Part shown: positions 53,858-62,584 of the stretch, piece after piece
How the letters are laid out: every line of letters begins with the position of its first letter
Numbering within the stretch: position 1 is the first letter of the stretch
Source: Alkalihalobacillus bogoriensis ATCC BAA-922
GTDB taxonomy: Bacteria > Bacillota > Bacilli > Bacillales > Bacillaceae_F
Direction of reading: 5' to 3'
NCBI RefSeq assembly: GCF_000621445.1
Contig: NZ_KK211279.1
Span: forward strand, 181,587-245,586
DNA length: 64,000 bases
Program-made: the position numbers and the translations under genes
The notes under the pieces: generated by a model
Told to the model about the DNA's origin: nothing
The model's input: only the letters and a program-made list of their open reading frames with translations
The model's database searches: none

Positions 53858-55144
53858 TTAAAACTTGACTAACTGATCTACTTTTACCGCCTGCCCTGTT
53901 TGCAATGATAGATTTCCGGCGATTCCTGTTAAGATAGACCTTGCACCATCTATATGTGACGCCGCTCGGTGAAGCGCGTCTGTACGTGGCACTCCAAATA
54001 AATCTTGGAGTAATAGCGGATCACCTCCGCCGTGCCCACCTTCTTTTTCTTCTACTTCTACTTCATAAGAAGGGCCGAACATCGGTATGACTTGAATTGA
54101 CTTTTCTTCAATCGCACCTTCTTCCGACTTTTCTCCTCCAGAGTTAACGTACGATTGTTCTCTTACTTTCACTTCAATTCTTCCTTTACTCCCGTTAAAA
54201 GAAATGATAAAGCCTTCCCACGGTAAATAAGCATTTAAAGAATACGTTAAAATCGCTTTGTTTTTATATTGAACGATGACCGCTAGTGTGTCTTCGATAT
54301 CAATTCCATCTCCAAACACACTTTGGTCACGGTAATAACCATCTTCATGCTCTGCATTTAAATACATCGCTTTTAAATGTTCATTTTTCTCTAAGTGCAG
54401 TGCAAATGGGTCGTCTTTTGCATACTTACTTCCATGTGCGCGCTGATAAAACTGCGTAACCCCACGGGACTCTGCATTTTCTTTCCCATAAAAGCGCAGT
54501 CCCCCATTCGCATACACTGTATCAGGCTCTGTTCCAAGCCAAAAGTTTACTAAATCAAAATGATGTGTCGATTTATGAACTAATAGCCCACCACTATTTC
54601 GTTTGTCTCGATGCCACCGTCGGAAATAATCAGCACCATGCTGTGTATCCAATGCCCATTCAAAATGAACCGAAAACACTTCACCAATCACACCATCACG
54701 AATTAACTCACGGATTTTCGTATTATGAGGGGCATACCGATAATTAAAGGTTACCCTCACTTCTTTTCCTGTTCGATTCACCGCATCATGTATCGCTTGA
54801 CATTTCTCAGCGTCCACGGTCATTGGTTTTTCAGTAATGACATTACATCCTAATTCCAATGCTTTTATAATGTACGTATGATGGGTGCGATCAACGGTCG
54901 TAACAATGACCACATCTGGTTTTTCCGTTGCAACCATATTTTCAAATTCAGATGCTCGATACGTGTGAATGTTAGAGTGCTTATATTTTTCTACCAATAA
55001 TTGATTCGCATAATTCATTCTCGTTTCGTTTACATCACAAAACGCGACAAGCTCTGCTGTTTCTTTAAAATCTTTCGCTAATGCTCCGTAAAAAAACTCA
55101 GCTCTTCCACCTGTTCCAACTAACACATATTTCAGTTTATTCAT
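53858..55144 (-). CDS. Gfo/Idh/MocA family oxidoreductase
   Basis: 428 residues. Rossmann fold at 1-125 (LVGTGGRAEFFYGAL, FCDVN, PDVVIVTTVDRTHHTYI), catalytic-type lysine in EKPMTVDAEKC, then the C-terminal alpha/beta domain with NSGGLLVHKSTHHFDLVNFW. NAD(P)-dependent sugar dehydrogenase or hydrolase helper. Located between the importer and hydrolase genes, so it probably oxidises a released sugar or a keto intermediate of the pectin fragment; no exact substrate. ATG 55144 is behind GGGGGTACTAGA. Confidence 0.9.
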   Translation of the reverse strand: MNKLKYVLVGTGGRAEFFYGALAKDFKETAELVAFCDVNETRMNYANQLLVEKYKHSNIHTYRASEFENMVATEKPDVVIVTTVDRTHHTYIIKALELGCNVITEKPMTVDAEKCQAIHDAVNRTGKEVRVTFNYRYAPHNTKIRELIRDGVIGEVFSVHFEWALDTQHGADYFRRWHRDKRNSGGLLVHKSTHHFDLVNFWLGTEPDTVYANGGLRFYGKENAESRGVTQFYQRAHGSKYAKDDPFALHLEKNEHLKAMYLNAEHEDGYYRDQSVFGDGIDIEDTLAVIVQYKNKAILTYSLNAYLPWEGFIISFNGSKGRIEVKVREQSYVNSGGEKSEEGAIEEKSIQVIPMFGPSYEVEVEEKEGGHGGGDPLLLQDLFGVPRTDALHRAASHIDGARSILTGIAGNLSLQTGQAVKVDQLVKF

Positions 55145-55165
55145 TCTAGTACCCCCTTCTCTCTA

Positions 55166-56041
55166 TTAGCCTTTAACCGACCCTAATAACATTCCTTTTG
55201 CAAAATGCTTTTGTAAAAATGGATAAACAAACATAATGGGTAATGTCGCAACAACAATGACAGCAAATTTTAAGGACTGGTCAGGTTGCTCCACTAACGA
55301 ATCGATTTCACCAAATCTTACATCTGCCATCGTCATAATGTTTTGCAACAATAACATGACCGGATATCGGGTGCTATCATTGATGTATAAGAGGGCGTTA
55401 AAGTAATCTCCCCAATATCCTACTGCGTAAAATAAAGCAAAAGTAGCAATAATGGGTTTTGATAAAGGCAAGGCAATTTTCCAAAAAACACCGACATCAG
55501 TACAACCATCCATTTTTGCTGATTCCTCAAGTTCTTTAGGTAATGTACGGAAAAATGAGATGACGATAATTAACCACATTGGATTCATGGCAATAGGAAG
55601 AATTAAAGCTAAAAATGAATCTAATAATCCTAAATCCCTCACTAACAAATAAGTTGGAATCATTCCTCCTTGGAATATAATTGTGAAAATAACAAAATAT
55701 ATGAAAAAAGAATGGCCAACAAGACGTGTTTTTGATAACGCATAGCCCATGGTCAATGTTAAAGATAAACTTAGTAGTGTGCCTGCTACTGTAATAAACA
55801 CTGACACACCAATAGCCCTAACAAAAGTCGGTGTTGAAAAAATATATTCATAGGCTGTTAACGTAAATGTCTCTGGAAATATAAAAAATGCTCGACGGGC
55901 TAACTCACTTTCTGTTGCAAATGAACCGGCAATGACATATAAAAAGGGAACGATCATCGCCAGAGCGACAATGGCTAGAAAGATATAGTTAAACACATCA
56001 AAGACTCTTCCTAAAGGTGTATTATGAGATTTCATAACCAT
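55166..56041 (-). CDS. sugar ABC transporter permease (LplC/YtcP type)
   Basis: 291 residues, six membrane helices: VFDVFNYIFLAIVALAMIVP, EAA loop (ELEESAKMDGCTDVGVFWKIALP), VGYWGDYFNALLYI, end MLLGSVKG. Close in layout to YtcP and LplC, which carry rhamnogalacturonan-type oligosaccharides. ATG 56041 and ATG 56035 both fit GGAGGGAAA; the second has the better spacing. Confidence 0.92.
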   Translation of the reverse strand: MVMKSHNTPLGRVFDVFNYIFLAIVALAMIVPFLYVIAGSFATESELARRAFFIFPETFTLTAYEYIFSTPTFVRAIGVSVFITVAGTLLSLSLTLTMGYALSKTRLVGHSFFIYFVIFTIIFQGGMIPTYLLVRDLGLLDSFLALILPIAMNPMWLIIVISFFRTLPKELEESAKMDGCTDVGVFWKIALPLSKPIIATFALFYAVGYWGDYFNALLYINDSTRYPVMLLLQNIMTMADVRFGEIDSLVEQPDQSLKFAVIVVATLPIMFVYPFLQKHFAKGMLLGSVKG

Positions 56042-56052
56042 TTTCCCTCCAA

Positions 56053-57006
56053 TTAAAATAATGTTTCCTGTTTCATCTTTTTAGCAAAATAACGAGCGGT
56101 CAAAATAAGAATAATCCCAACTACCCCTTTGAAAAGTCCAACAGCTGTACTGTGACTAAATGAACCTTGCGTAATCCCGACAAAATAAATATAAACATCA
56201 AATACATCAGCAACACTTCGATTCAACGAATTCGTCATTAAATAGATTTGCTGGAAGCCTTGGTCAAGAAAATTCCCCATTCGTAAAATCAATAAGATGA
56301 TAATGACATGTCGAATAGCAGGTAATGTGACATGCCACATTCTACGAAAACGACCAGCCCCATCAACAATCGCTGCTTCATATTGCTCTTTATTTACACT
56401 CGCTAAAGCAGCTAAAAAGATGATCGTTCCAAAACCGGCTTCTTTCCAAATTTGTTGTCCAACAATCATCGTGCGGAACCACTCTGGACTGGCTAGAAAA
56501 TTAATCGTCTGACCTGTGAGATTTTGAATGATGACATTTATTATTCCTCCACTTGTTGTGAAAAAGATATAGGTTAAGCTAGCTACAATAACCCATGACA
56601 AGAAATTAGGAATATAAATAAGCGTTTGGATTGTTCTTTTGTATAAAGTAAATCGAATCTCATTTAACATGAGCGCTAAAATTATCGGCGCTGGGAATAC
56701 AAAAATCGTTTCATATAAAGCTAAAATCAACGTATTGCGTAAGACACGATAAAAGTCGGGATTTTGAAATAACCGCTCAAAATGGGCAAAACCGACCCAC
56801 TCACTTCCCCAAAATCCAAGAAAAGGAGAATAATTTTGGAAAGCAATAAGAGTTCCCCACATTGGAACATATCGAAAAACAATAAACCAAATAAGCCCTG
56901 GTAATAATAGAAAATAAAGCCATTTGTCTCTTTTTATCTTTTGCCATCTTGTTACTTTATTGACTGGCTGTAATGTTGCATTAACTTCTAGCTCTAACTT
57001 TGCCAC
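56053..57006 (-). CDS. sugar ABC transporter permease (LplB/YteP type)
   Basis: 317 residues: KRDKWLYFLLLPGLIWFIVFRYVPMWGTLIAFQNY start, then six helices with EAA loop EQYEAAIVDGAGRFRRMWHVTLP. The motif RYVPMWGTLIAFQNYSP is typical of LplB/YteP. GTG 57006 is behind AAAGGAGAGATCAT. No ATPase gene is adjacent; a shared MsmX-like ATPase is expected. Confidence 0.93.
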   Translation of the reverse strand: MAKLELEVNATLQPVNKVTRWQKIKRDKWLYFLLLPGLIWFIVFRYVPMWGTLIAFQNYSPFLGFWGSEWVGFAHFERLFQNPDFYRVLRNTLILALYETIFVFPAPIILALMLNEIRFTLYKRTIQTLIYIPNFLSWVIVASLTYIFFTTSGGIINVIIQNLTGQTINFLASPEWFRTMIVGQQIWKEAGFGTIIFLAALASVNKEQYEAAIVDGAGRFRRMWHVTLPAIRHVIIILLILRMGNFLDQGFQQIYLMTNSLNRSVADVFDVYIYFVGITQGSFSHSTAVGLFKGVVGIILILTARYFAKKMKQETLF

Positions 57007-57072
57007 ATGATCTCTCCTTTCAATTGAGATGAAAAGCAGGTGGCACTCACCACCTGCTTAGGTAGAATACGG

Positions 57073-58608
57073 TTATTGAATTGCGCTGTATGCTTCATTT
57101 ATTTCTGCGATATAATCATCACCGCCAGAACGTTTCCATAATTCTACAGCTTCATCTAAACCAGATTCATCGATTTGACCAACAATAAATTTAATTCGGG
57201 CATCATTAATAATATTGTCTAATTGCTGACCTCTTTCCGCATACGTAGGGGATATTAATGGCTCAGCAGGATTTCCAATGACAATATCCAAGTTTTCTTC
57301 CATCACTTTCGTCGCTTTTTGCTGTAAATTAGTTTGTGGCATTCTCATAAATTTTTCACCAGGAATATGGGCTACGATTTGGTTTAAATCACGAACTTCA
57401 CGGTCAAACAGCTCTCCGCCTTCTTGTTGAGATGTAAGCACAAGCTCTCCATCTAAGATTTCATGGTGAACCCCTTCTACCCCGTTGTAAGCAAGATTTT
57501 GAACTTCTTCATCATTTAAGTCATTCAAGAATTGTAGGACACGTCGAAGCTCTTCTTCTGTTTTTACCGCCGTTGTTGAAATCGCAAGGATTCCTGAATA
57601 TCCCGCTGTTGGTTTCGTACGTAATCCTTGTGGTCCTTCAACAGCTCCGAATACATCTAATGTAATCTCGTCATTTGTATAGCCTTCTGTTATTTGATTT
57701 TGCAGACGATTCGCTTGGTCCGCAACGTCGATAACAACACCAGCAGATCCATTTACGATAGGATCAAACCATGTAGCTGAATCCATTACGGCAAAATCTT
57801 CATTCACTAACCCTTCATCATATAATTTCTTAAAGAAATGTAATGCATCTCGGTATTCATCAAACATAAAGTCTGGTAACAGCTCTCCATTGTCATCATA
57901 GCCCCAGCCATTTGGAACCCCGAACCAAACTTGCATAATATCCCACGGTCCTTCATATTCAGAAACAACCATTCCATACGTATCATCTTGACCAGATTGA
58001 TTTGGATCATCATAGGTAAATGCTCGTAAGACTTCATAAAAGTCATCAATTGTTTTTGGTGTTTGTAATCCTACATTTTCTAACCATTCTTTGTTAATCG
58101 TTACAGCATGTCTACCAAGAGGTCTCCCTCGATATACACCGTAAATTCGTCCATCAATAGAAACATTATTTGAAACTATTTCATTCGCTTGGCTTAAATT
58201 TTCATAGTCATCAATATAATCGGTGATGTCCCAAAATGCCCCATCTCGAGCAGCGTTTATGAAACTCGGTGTCTTATTTGCCAACATAATATGTGGAAGA
58301 TTGCCAGATCCTAACGTAACATTAAACCGTTCATCATAATTGGCATTGACAACAAACTGAAAATCAATGTCCATATTTGTATACTCTTCAATAGCTTGTA
58401 AAGCCGGGCTTGAACTGTCAACAGGTTCTGGAGCAAAAGCTGTCGTCATAATGGTGACTGCCATTCTCTCATCTAATGTTCCTTCATCTGTATCTGCAGG
58501 TTGATTTTCATCAGTCGTTGCCTCATTACTACAACCAATAAGAACAGTAAAAAGTAGTACAATACCGAATGTTTGCAAAATACGAAATGAGCTTTTCTTC
58601 ATAATCAT
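57073..58608 (-). CDS. oligosaccharide-binding lipoprotein (LplA/YtcQ type)
   Basis: 511 residues; lipobox LIGC (Cys26), then an LplA-type family 1 solute-binding domain (MAVTIMTTAFAPEPVDSSSPAL, SGNLPHIMLANK, IYGVYRGRPLGRHAVTINKEWL, TIDDFYEVLRAFTYDDPN, DDTYGMV). Length and motifs fit YtcQ/LplA rather than the shorter MalE/LacE class. ATG 58608 is behind AAGGGGGAAATGG. Upstream are cre boxes at 58707 and 58791 and direct repeats at 58807-58840. Confidence 0.93.
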   Translation of the reverse strand: MIMKKSSFRILQTFGIVLLFTVLIGCSNEATTDENQPADTDEGTLDERMAVTIMTTAFAPEPVDSSSPALQAIEEYTNMDIDFQFVVNANYDERFNVTLGSGNLPHIMLANKTPSFINAARDGAFWDITDYIDDYENLSQANEIVSNNVSIDGRIYGVYRGRPLGRHAVTINKEWLENVGLQTPKTIDDFYEVLRAFTYDDPNQSGQDDTYGMVVSEYEGPWDIMQVWFGVPNGWGYDDNGELLPDFMFDEYRDALHFFKKLYDEGLVNEDFAVMDSATWFDPIVNGSAGVVIDVADQANRLQNQITEGYTNDEITLDVFGAVEGPQGLRTKPTAGYSGILAISTTAVKTEEELRRVLQFLNDLNDEEVQNLAYNGVEGVHHEILDGELVLTSQQEGGELFDREVRDLNQIVAHIPGEKFMRMPQTNLQQKATKVMEENLDIVIGNPAEPLISPTYAERGQQLDNIINDARIKFIVGQIDESGLDEAVELWKRSGGDDYIAEINEAYSAIQ

Positions 58609-58706
58609 CCATTTCCCCCTTATTCATTTTGTGTTTTTTCCTACATTCACGATTCTCTTCCCATCCCTCCTTCTTTCCTTTTCATCCCCTTTGGGTTAAC
58701 AAAAAT

Positions 58707-58720
58707 ATAAAACGCTTACA
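58707..58720 (-). promoter_or_regulatory. cre-like site, one mismatch, near the LplA-like gene
   Basis: Minus strand TGTAAGCGTTTTAT; one mismatch (A for C) to the consensus. Close to the start, where CcpA would block transcription. Confidence 0.5.
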
Positions 58721-58790
58721 TTTTTCCGGCAATATTCATTTTTTGATAATTGGCAAGTACTCCTATTTAAAATTGCTTAAATCACAATAG

Positions 58791-58804
58791 TGTAAGCGTT
58801 TTCT
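58791..58804 (+). promoter_or_regulatory. cre box upstream of the LplA-like operon
   Basis: TGTAAGCGTTTTCT, identical to the cre box at 5654-5667 and a full match to the consensus. Confidence 0.72.
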
Positions 58805-58806
58805 AT

Positions 58807-58840
58807 TGTACTTTTTTGATCTTTAACACTTTTTTGCACT
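58807..58840 (-). promoter_or_regulatory. direct repeats GTACTTTTTTG / ACACTTTTTTG / GCACTT, candidate AraC operator
   Basis: Repeats of (G/A)(T/C)ACTTTTTTG start 18 bases apart (58808 and 58826) and a third GCACTT follows. They lie next to the cre box and resemble the pair at 5772-5803. The gene-free stretch 58609-58927 holds these sites and the terminator at 58862-58898. Confidence 0.4.
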
Positions 58841-58861
58841 TGCCTGAAAAGTCTTTTAAAC

Positions 58862-58898
58862 AAAAAAGTATCACTATCGTTTAAGACAAGTGATACCT
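58862..58898 (-). terminator. terminator after the DUF624 gene
   Basis: Minus strand GTATCACT, loop, AGTGATACTTTTTTG. It separates the regulator/DUF624 pair from the LplA-led operon. Confidence 0.85.
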
Positions 58899-58927
58899 AT
58901 CCTTTTATTATTCAATTCCATCCTCTA

Positions 58928-59557
58928 TTACGATGCTTGTTGTTCTGTTCTTTGTTTTAGTTCAATTCGAGAAAAAGTGTGATACGTCGTTGCCATAATA
59001 ACTAAAGCATATAAACTAACTCCCAAAAAAGGGATTAAAATTGGAAAAAATCCGAGTATCATTGTAACAACTAAACACCCTATCATCGTAAATAATGTTC
59101 CAAACGGCCTGGAAAGAAGTAATAAAAAGGCATTTTTTACATGTTGACCTAAAGAGGCCTCATAATGAACAAGTAATGGAAAAAGATAAAGGAATGCAGC
59201 GCCTGACAACAGCATAATCCCAATCATCATATAACGAACCGATACAGACAGCCATTTTGTTTCTACTTGAAAAAATTGAATGTTGACATATCCAATCAAC
59301 GCGATGGCCATGAAAAGAAGCCCTAATCCATTAACACGTATAAACTCTTGACGATACACACTCCAAAACATTGTAAAGACCGGGGCATCCTCACCTCTTA
59401 TCGACTTTCGAATCACAGCAAACATTGCTACTGTACTTGGAGCCCATCCAAAAATAATTCCTCCTAGTAATGTAGAGCAAATCCACAATAAGTTAAGGTA
59501 TAAAAGCAAAACAAAGTATTCACCAAACCGAAAAAATGTGCTCATAAATCCTGACAT
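58928..59557 (-). CDS. DUF624 (YesL-like) membrane protein
   Basis: About 209 residues, five membrane helices; family features FFRFGEYFVLLLYLNLLWICSTLLGGIIFGWAPSTVAMFAVIRK and an F-P-L-L-VHYE stretch. YesL-like proteins sit in nearly all LplABC/YtcQ-type sugar loci but their function is unknown. I chose ATG 59557 since GAGGGGGGATACG precedes it. Directly after the AraC-type regulator gene. Confidence 0.9.
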   Translation of the reverse strand: MSGFMSTFFRFGEYFVLLLYLNLLWICSTLLGGIIFGWAPSTVAMFAVIRKSIRGEDAPVFTMFWSVYRQEFIRVNGLGLLFMAIALIGYVNIQFFQVETKWLSVSVRYMMIGIMLLSGAAFLYLFPLLVHYEASLGQHVKNAFLLLLSRPFGTLFTMIGCLVVTMILGFFPILIPFLGVSLYALVIMATTYHTFSRIELKQRTEQQAS

Positions 59558-59575
59558 CGTATCCCCCCTCATCGT

Positions 59576-61954
59576 CTACATCGGACGATTTGTTTTCGAC
59601 TGATTTGCAACATGCTGCTTTCTAAACTGACTCGGTGGTACACCTGTATGCTTTTTGAATATCCGATTAAAATAACTGTGACGGTAGCCGACTTGTTCTG
59701 CGATATCACTAATTTTCATATTTGTTTGGAGGAGCAGACTTTTCGCTTTTTCAATTCGAATAGTAGTTAAGTAATCAATGAAATTGAACCCTATTATTTT
59801 TTTGAATGCTTTACTTAATGTATATGGGTTTGCCCCTGCATCCTCTGCACATTGGTCTAATGAAATGTCCTCCATATAATGAGAATGTAAATATGAACAT
59901 ACTTCCTCAACAAGTTGTTTCATTTTCATATTAACTTTCGCTTCTAACGACTGGATAAACGGTGTGATCACTTCTTTTGTTAGCCACTTCGTCATTTGGT
60001 CTGGTTCACGAATTTTTGCCACTTCTTCAAACATATTTTTTCCATTAAATAGTTCATATGGATGTATGCCTGAATAGATAATTTCATGTTGAATACTGCC
60101 AAATAATTGAGTAATCGCTGGTTGAATATTAATTTCCTTCGTCTCTTTGCTCATCAATTCCTCAATAAATTGTTTAATGAGATTTTCCGTTTCCTTGATA
60201 TGTCCAATTCGAATCGCTTGTAAAATCTCTCTTTCCATTTCAAAAGGATAATGCATTTGGTGAGATGAAGAAAATGGATTGATTTGTTGTAAATCAATGA
60301 TCTGATTTTCATTTTCAAAGTTTCGATACTGTTTTCCTTGCCTCACTTCTTCAAACAAGGAAGGAATTCGTTTGACTTTATCGTCAGGCTTTGAAATCGT
60401 AATGGTAACTTGCATCTGTAACACCTTATTCAAAACTTCCATTGCCTTTTCAGCAAACTCGTGCAATGATTTCCTATTCTCTTGTTCTCTCGGATAAAGA
60501 ATGAGTAACCCAGTCGATAAATCATAAAAATTTAAAACATTAAATTGATGAAACCGATGTTCGGCAACATCCTCAATGATTTTCGTTACAGCAGAAGTTG
60601 CAATACTTTCATCCTGGTTTAACATATTAACGTTTGCTTCATGTAATCCTAATACTTGAATATCCATTACGACAAACATATGATTATCAATATCCCAACC
60701 GAAATTTTCCATTCTTTCATGTAGTTCTTCTTCAGAATAATGATAAAGATATCCTTGAATCAATTGCAGCAAAAAGCTATTTTTCAATTGTGGTAGATGC
60801 GTAGACAAACGACTTTGCAATGACAAACTTTCTTTAGACAGCTGTTTATATTTTCGCTCAATTAATGTAAACTCATCTTCGTCTTTGTTGTTACTCCACT
60901 TTTCATCCGTCTCTAATTGCTTCATTAGCTTTGCAATTGGATAATATATTCGTTTTGACGCAAACCATGACATGAATAAGGCGATAATGAGACCAACTAA
61001 ACTGACAACTATAATAATCTGTGAAATTAAGACAATCGGTGATGTAATTGAAGACATCGGTGAGGCAGAAATATACGTCCATTCTGAGTTAATTCGATTC
61101 ATTTTTCCGTATGACACCGAATAGGTTTCCTCTCCAAACTCTAAAGTAAATGTCCCATTTGTATCTTCTCCTCGCTTTTCCGATAATTGCCCTTGCAAAT
61201 AACGAATAAGCGAATCATCTTCCATACTGTTCACCGCTGCTAGTATTTCATGGTTCTCACTTAGTAGAAACGCTACTCCTTGATTATAAGGAGTTAAAGT
61301 CCACAATAATTGTGAAACCATCTCTTTATCTAACGTCACAATCATAGAACCAAACGGGTCATTACTGTTTGCAAGAATACTATGGGTCAAAATGAGTGGC
61401 TGGAGATTTTCAATATCTTTTTCATTCGCTGATTGTGGAAGAGAAGGCCACGTAATATTTCGATGAGTGGTAAATGACTGATAATAGTCATATTCCTGCT
61501 CATCTGTGATGACGTTATACTTAGGACGAAATACAATCGGTTGTTGTGGTGAGTCTATAAATAACTCAATCTTTTCAATAAGAGGATGACTGCCTTGTAA
61601 TGTAAAAAGTGTTTGACTAATTTCTCGTGTTTCTTGAAATTGCTGTACATAATTAAAATCAATTATTTGAATGTTAAATCTCGGTGTAAAAGCCCAATGA
61701 GTAACCGCCATTTCTAAATAATCAAACTGACTATTAAGATTATCGACCCCTTGGAGAATTTGTGTTTTGTGTAATTCTTTTAACTCATCCTCTACTTTAC
61801 TCACCCCGATAAAATAAATACCAATCCCTGAAATAAGACCTGGAATAAAAGCGATTAATAAAATGAGAATAAAACTTTTACGAAAAAATTGACTACTCCA
61901 ACTACTCGTCATTTTTTTTATATGTTGTAAAAATGGAAACACCCCTCTCATCAC
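59576..61954 (-). CDS. membrane-bound AraC-family regulator (YtdP/YesS type)
   Basis: 792 residues. Membrane segment near 26-48 (SFILILLIAFIPGLISGIGIYFIG), extracellular sensor domain (about 50-300, Cache-like), second membrane segment near 308-330, cytoplasmic linker, and an AraC helix-turn-helix pair at 690-785 (LDQCAEDAGANPYTLSKAFKK, ISDIAEQVGYRHSYFNRIFKK, VPPSQFRK). A one-component transmembrane sensor and activator; no kinase or receiver domain. Like B. subtilis YtdP/YesS, it likely activates the adjacent sugar-import and hydrolase operon. The start (GTG 61954 or the ATG after it) has no good RBS. Confidence 0.9.
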   Translation of the reverse strand: MMRGVFPFLQHIKKMTSSWSSQFFRKSFILILLIAFIPGLISGIGIYFIGVSKVEDELKELHKTQILQGVDNLNSQFDYLEMAVTHWAFTPRFNIQIIDFNYVQQFQETREISQTLFTLQGSHPLIEKIELFIDSPQQPIVFRPKYNVITDEQEYDYYQSFTTHRNITWPSLPQSANEKDIENLQPLILTHSILANSNDPFGSMIVTLDKEMVSQLLWTLTPYNQGVAFLLSENHEILAAVNSMEDDSLIRYLQGQLSEKRGEDTNGTFTLEFGEETYSVSYGKMNRINSEWTYISASPMSSITSPIVLISQIIIVVSLVGLIIALFMSWFASKRIYYPIAKLMKQLETDEKWSNNKDEDEFTLIERKYKQLSKESLSLQSRLSTHLPQLKNSFLLQLIQGYLYHYSEEELHERMENFGWDIDNHMFVVMDIQVLGLHEANVNMLNQDESIATSAVTKIIEDVAEHRFHQFNVLNFYDLSTGLLILYPREQENRKSLHEFAEKAMEVLNKVLQMQVTITISKPDDKVKRIPSLFEEVRQGKQYRNFENENQIIDLQQINPFSSSHQMHYPFEMEREILQAIRIGHIKETENLIKQFIEELMSKETKEINIQPAITQLFGSIQHEIIYSGIHPYELFNGKNMFEEVAKIREPDQMTKWLTKEVITPFIQSLEAKVNMKMKQLVEEVCSYLHSHYMEDISLDQCAEDAGANPYTLSKAFKKIIGFNFIDYLTTIRIEKAKSLLLQTNMKISDIAEQVGYRHSYFNRIFKKHTGVPPSQFRKQHVANQSKTNRPM

Positions 61955-61956
61955 AA

Positions 61957-61966
61957 TGTACGTACA
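61957..61966. promoter_or_regulatory. 10-bp palindrome TGTACGTACA near the regulator start
   Basis: Perfect palindrome three bases upstream of the annotated start at 61954; may be an operator or lie over the RBS region. Confidence 0.35.
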
Positions 61967-61970
61967 AGTT

Positions 61971-61993
61971 TTGTAATATTTATAATATTACAA
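61971..61993. promoter_or_regulatory. perfect 10-3-10 inverted repeat upstream of the AraC-type regulator gene
   Basis: TTGTAATATT, tat, AATATTACAA. It overlaps the probable core promoter of the regulator gene and could be an autoregulatory site. Confidence 0.5.
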
Positions 61994-62049
61994 CATTATG
62001 TGAGATTATGACAGCGCTTTAATTAGGTATCCTACGACATGTGGTTTAT

Positions 62050-62176
62050 AAGAAAAACGCGGAGCGTCTTTTCGTTTCAAGCGAAGTGCGGAGCCCTGCT
62101 CCTCTTTTGACAGTGAACCACAAGTGCTCTTCTTGAATAAGCTTTCAAAGCTTCGCTGCTAGACCAAAAATTTATA
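62050..62176 (+). repeat. Family B dispersed repeat, full-length copy
   Basis: aagaaaaacgcggagcgtct at the left end, then tttcaagcgaagtgcggagc, cttttgacagtgaacc, aagtgctcttcttg, aataagctttcaaagcttcg and ctgctagaccaaaa. Most complete reference for the other copies at 10964, 11341 and 22778. Confidence 0.8.
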
Positions 62177-62194
62177 CTCCCATCTTTTAAAATA

Positions 62195-62217
62195 ACCCCA
62201 AGCCTTAGGCTTGGGGT
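62195..62217 (-). terminator. terminator-like hairpin ACCCCAAGCC / GGCTTGGGGT
   Basis: Perfect 10-bp stem with a three-base loop; minus strand continues TATTTTAAAA. It could end minus-strand transcripts from the nucleotidyltransferase gene and the repeat array. Confidence 0.6.
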
Positions 62218-62218
62218 C

Positions 62219-62560
62219 TGTCCAATAGACTCGTTCTATTGGACACTTCTCTTCTCCTTGGCTCACGTTCTGTCCTTCATCGTCTTTATGAAGGACACTT
62301 CTCTCGCTTTTTCTTCTCTTTCTGTCCTTCATCGCTCTTATGAAGGACACTTCTCTCGCTTTTTCTTCTCTTTCTGTCCTTCATCGCTCTTATGAAGGAC
62401 ACTTCTCTCACTTTTTCTTCTCTTTCTGTCCTTCATCGCCTTTATGAAGGACACTTCTCTCACTTTTTCTTCTCTTTCTGTCCTTCATCACTCTTATGAA
62501 GGACACTTCTCTCGCTTTTTCTCTTCTTTCTGTCCTTCATCGCCTTTATGAAGGGCATTC
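62219..62560. repeat. Family C array 3: variant hairpin plus six standard units
   Basis: Standard ATGAAGGACA starts at 62288, 62340, 62392, 62444, 62496 and 62548, an exact 52-base period. The first hairpin (62219-62245) is TGTCCAATAGA, five bases, TCTATTGGACA: still 27 nt and still perfectly paired but with a different stem. The rest of 61955-62584 is the promoter, the Family B copy and the hairpin at 62195. Confidence 0.92.
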
Positions 62561-62584
62561 CACTCTTTCCCTCTCCGTTATTTG

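Noticed and set aside
59576-61954. Histidine kinase call for the 792-residue regulator
   Set aside because: It has the extracellular sensor layout of YesM kinases, but no H-box or ATPase domain; the C-terminus is an AraC domain.
62219-62560. CRISPR-like array (regular palindromic repeats with constant spacing)
   Set aside because: The 25-nt spacers are nearly identical to each other within each array and pyrimidine-rich, and no cas gene is in the window.
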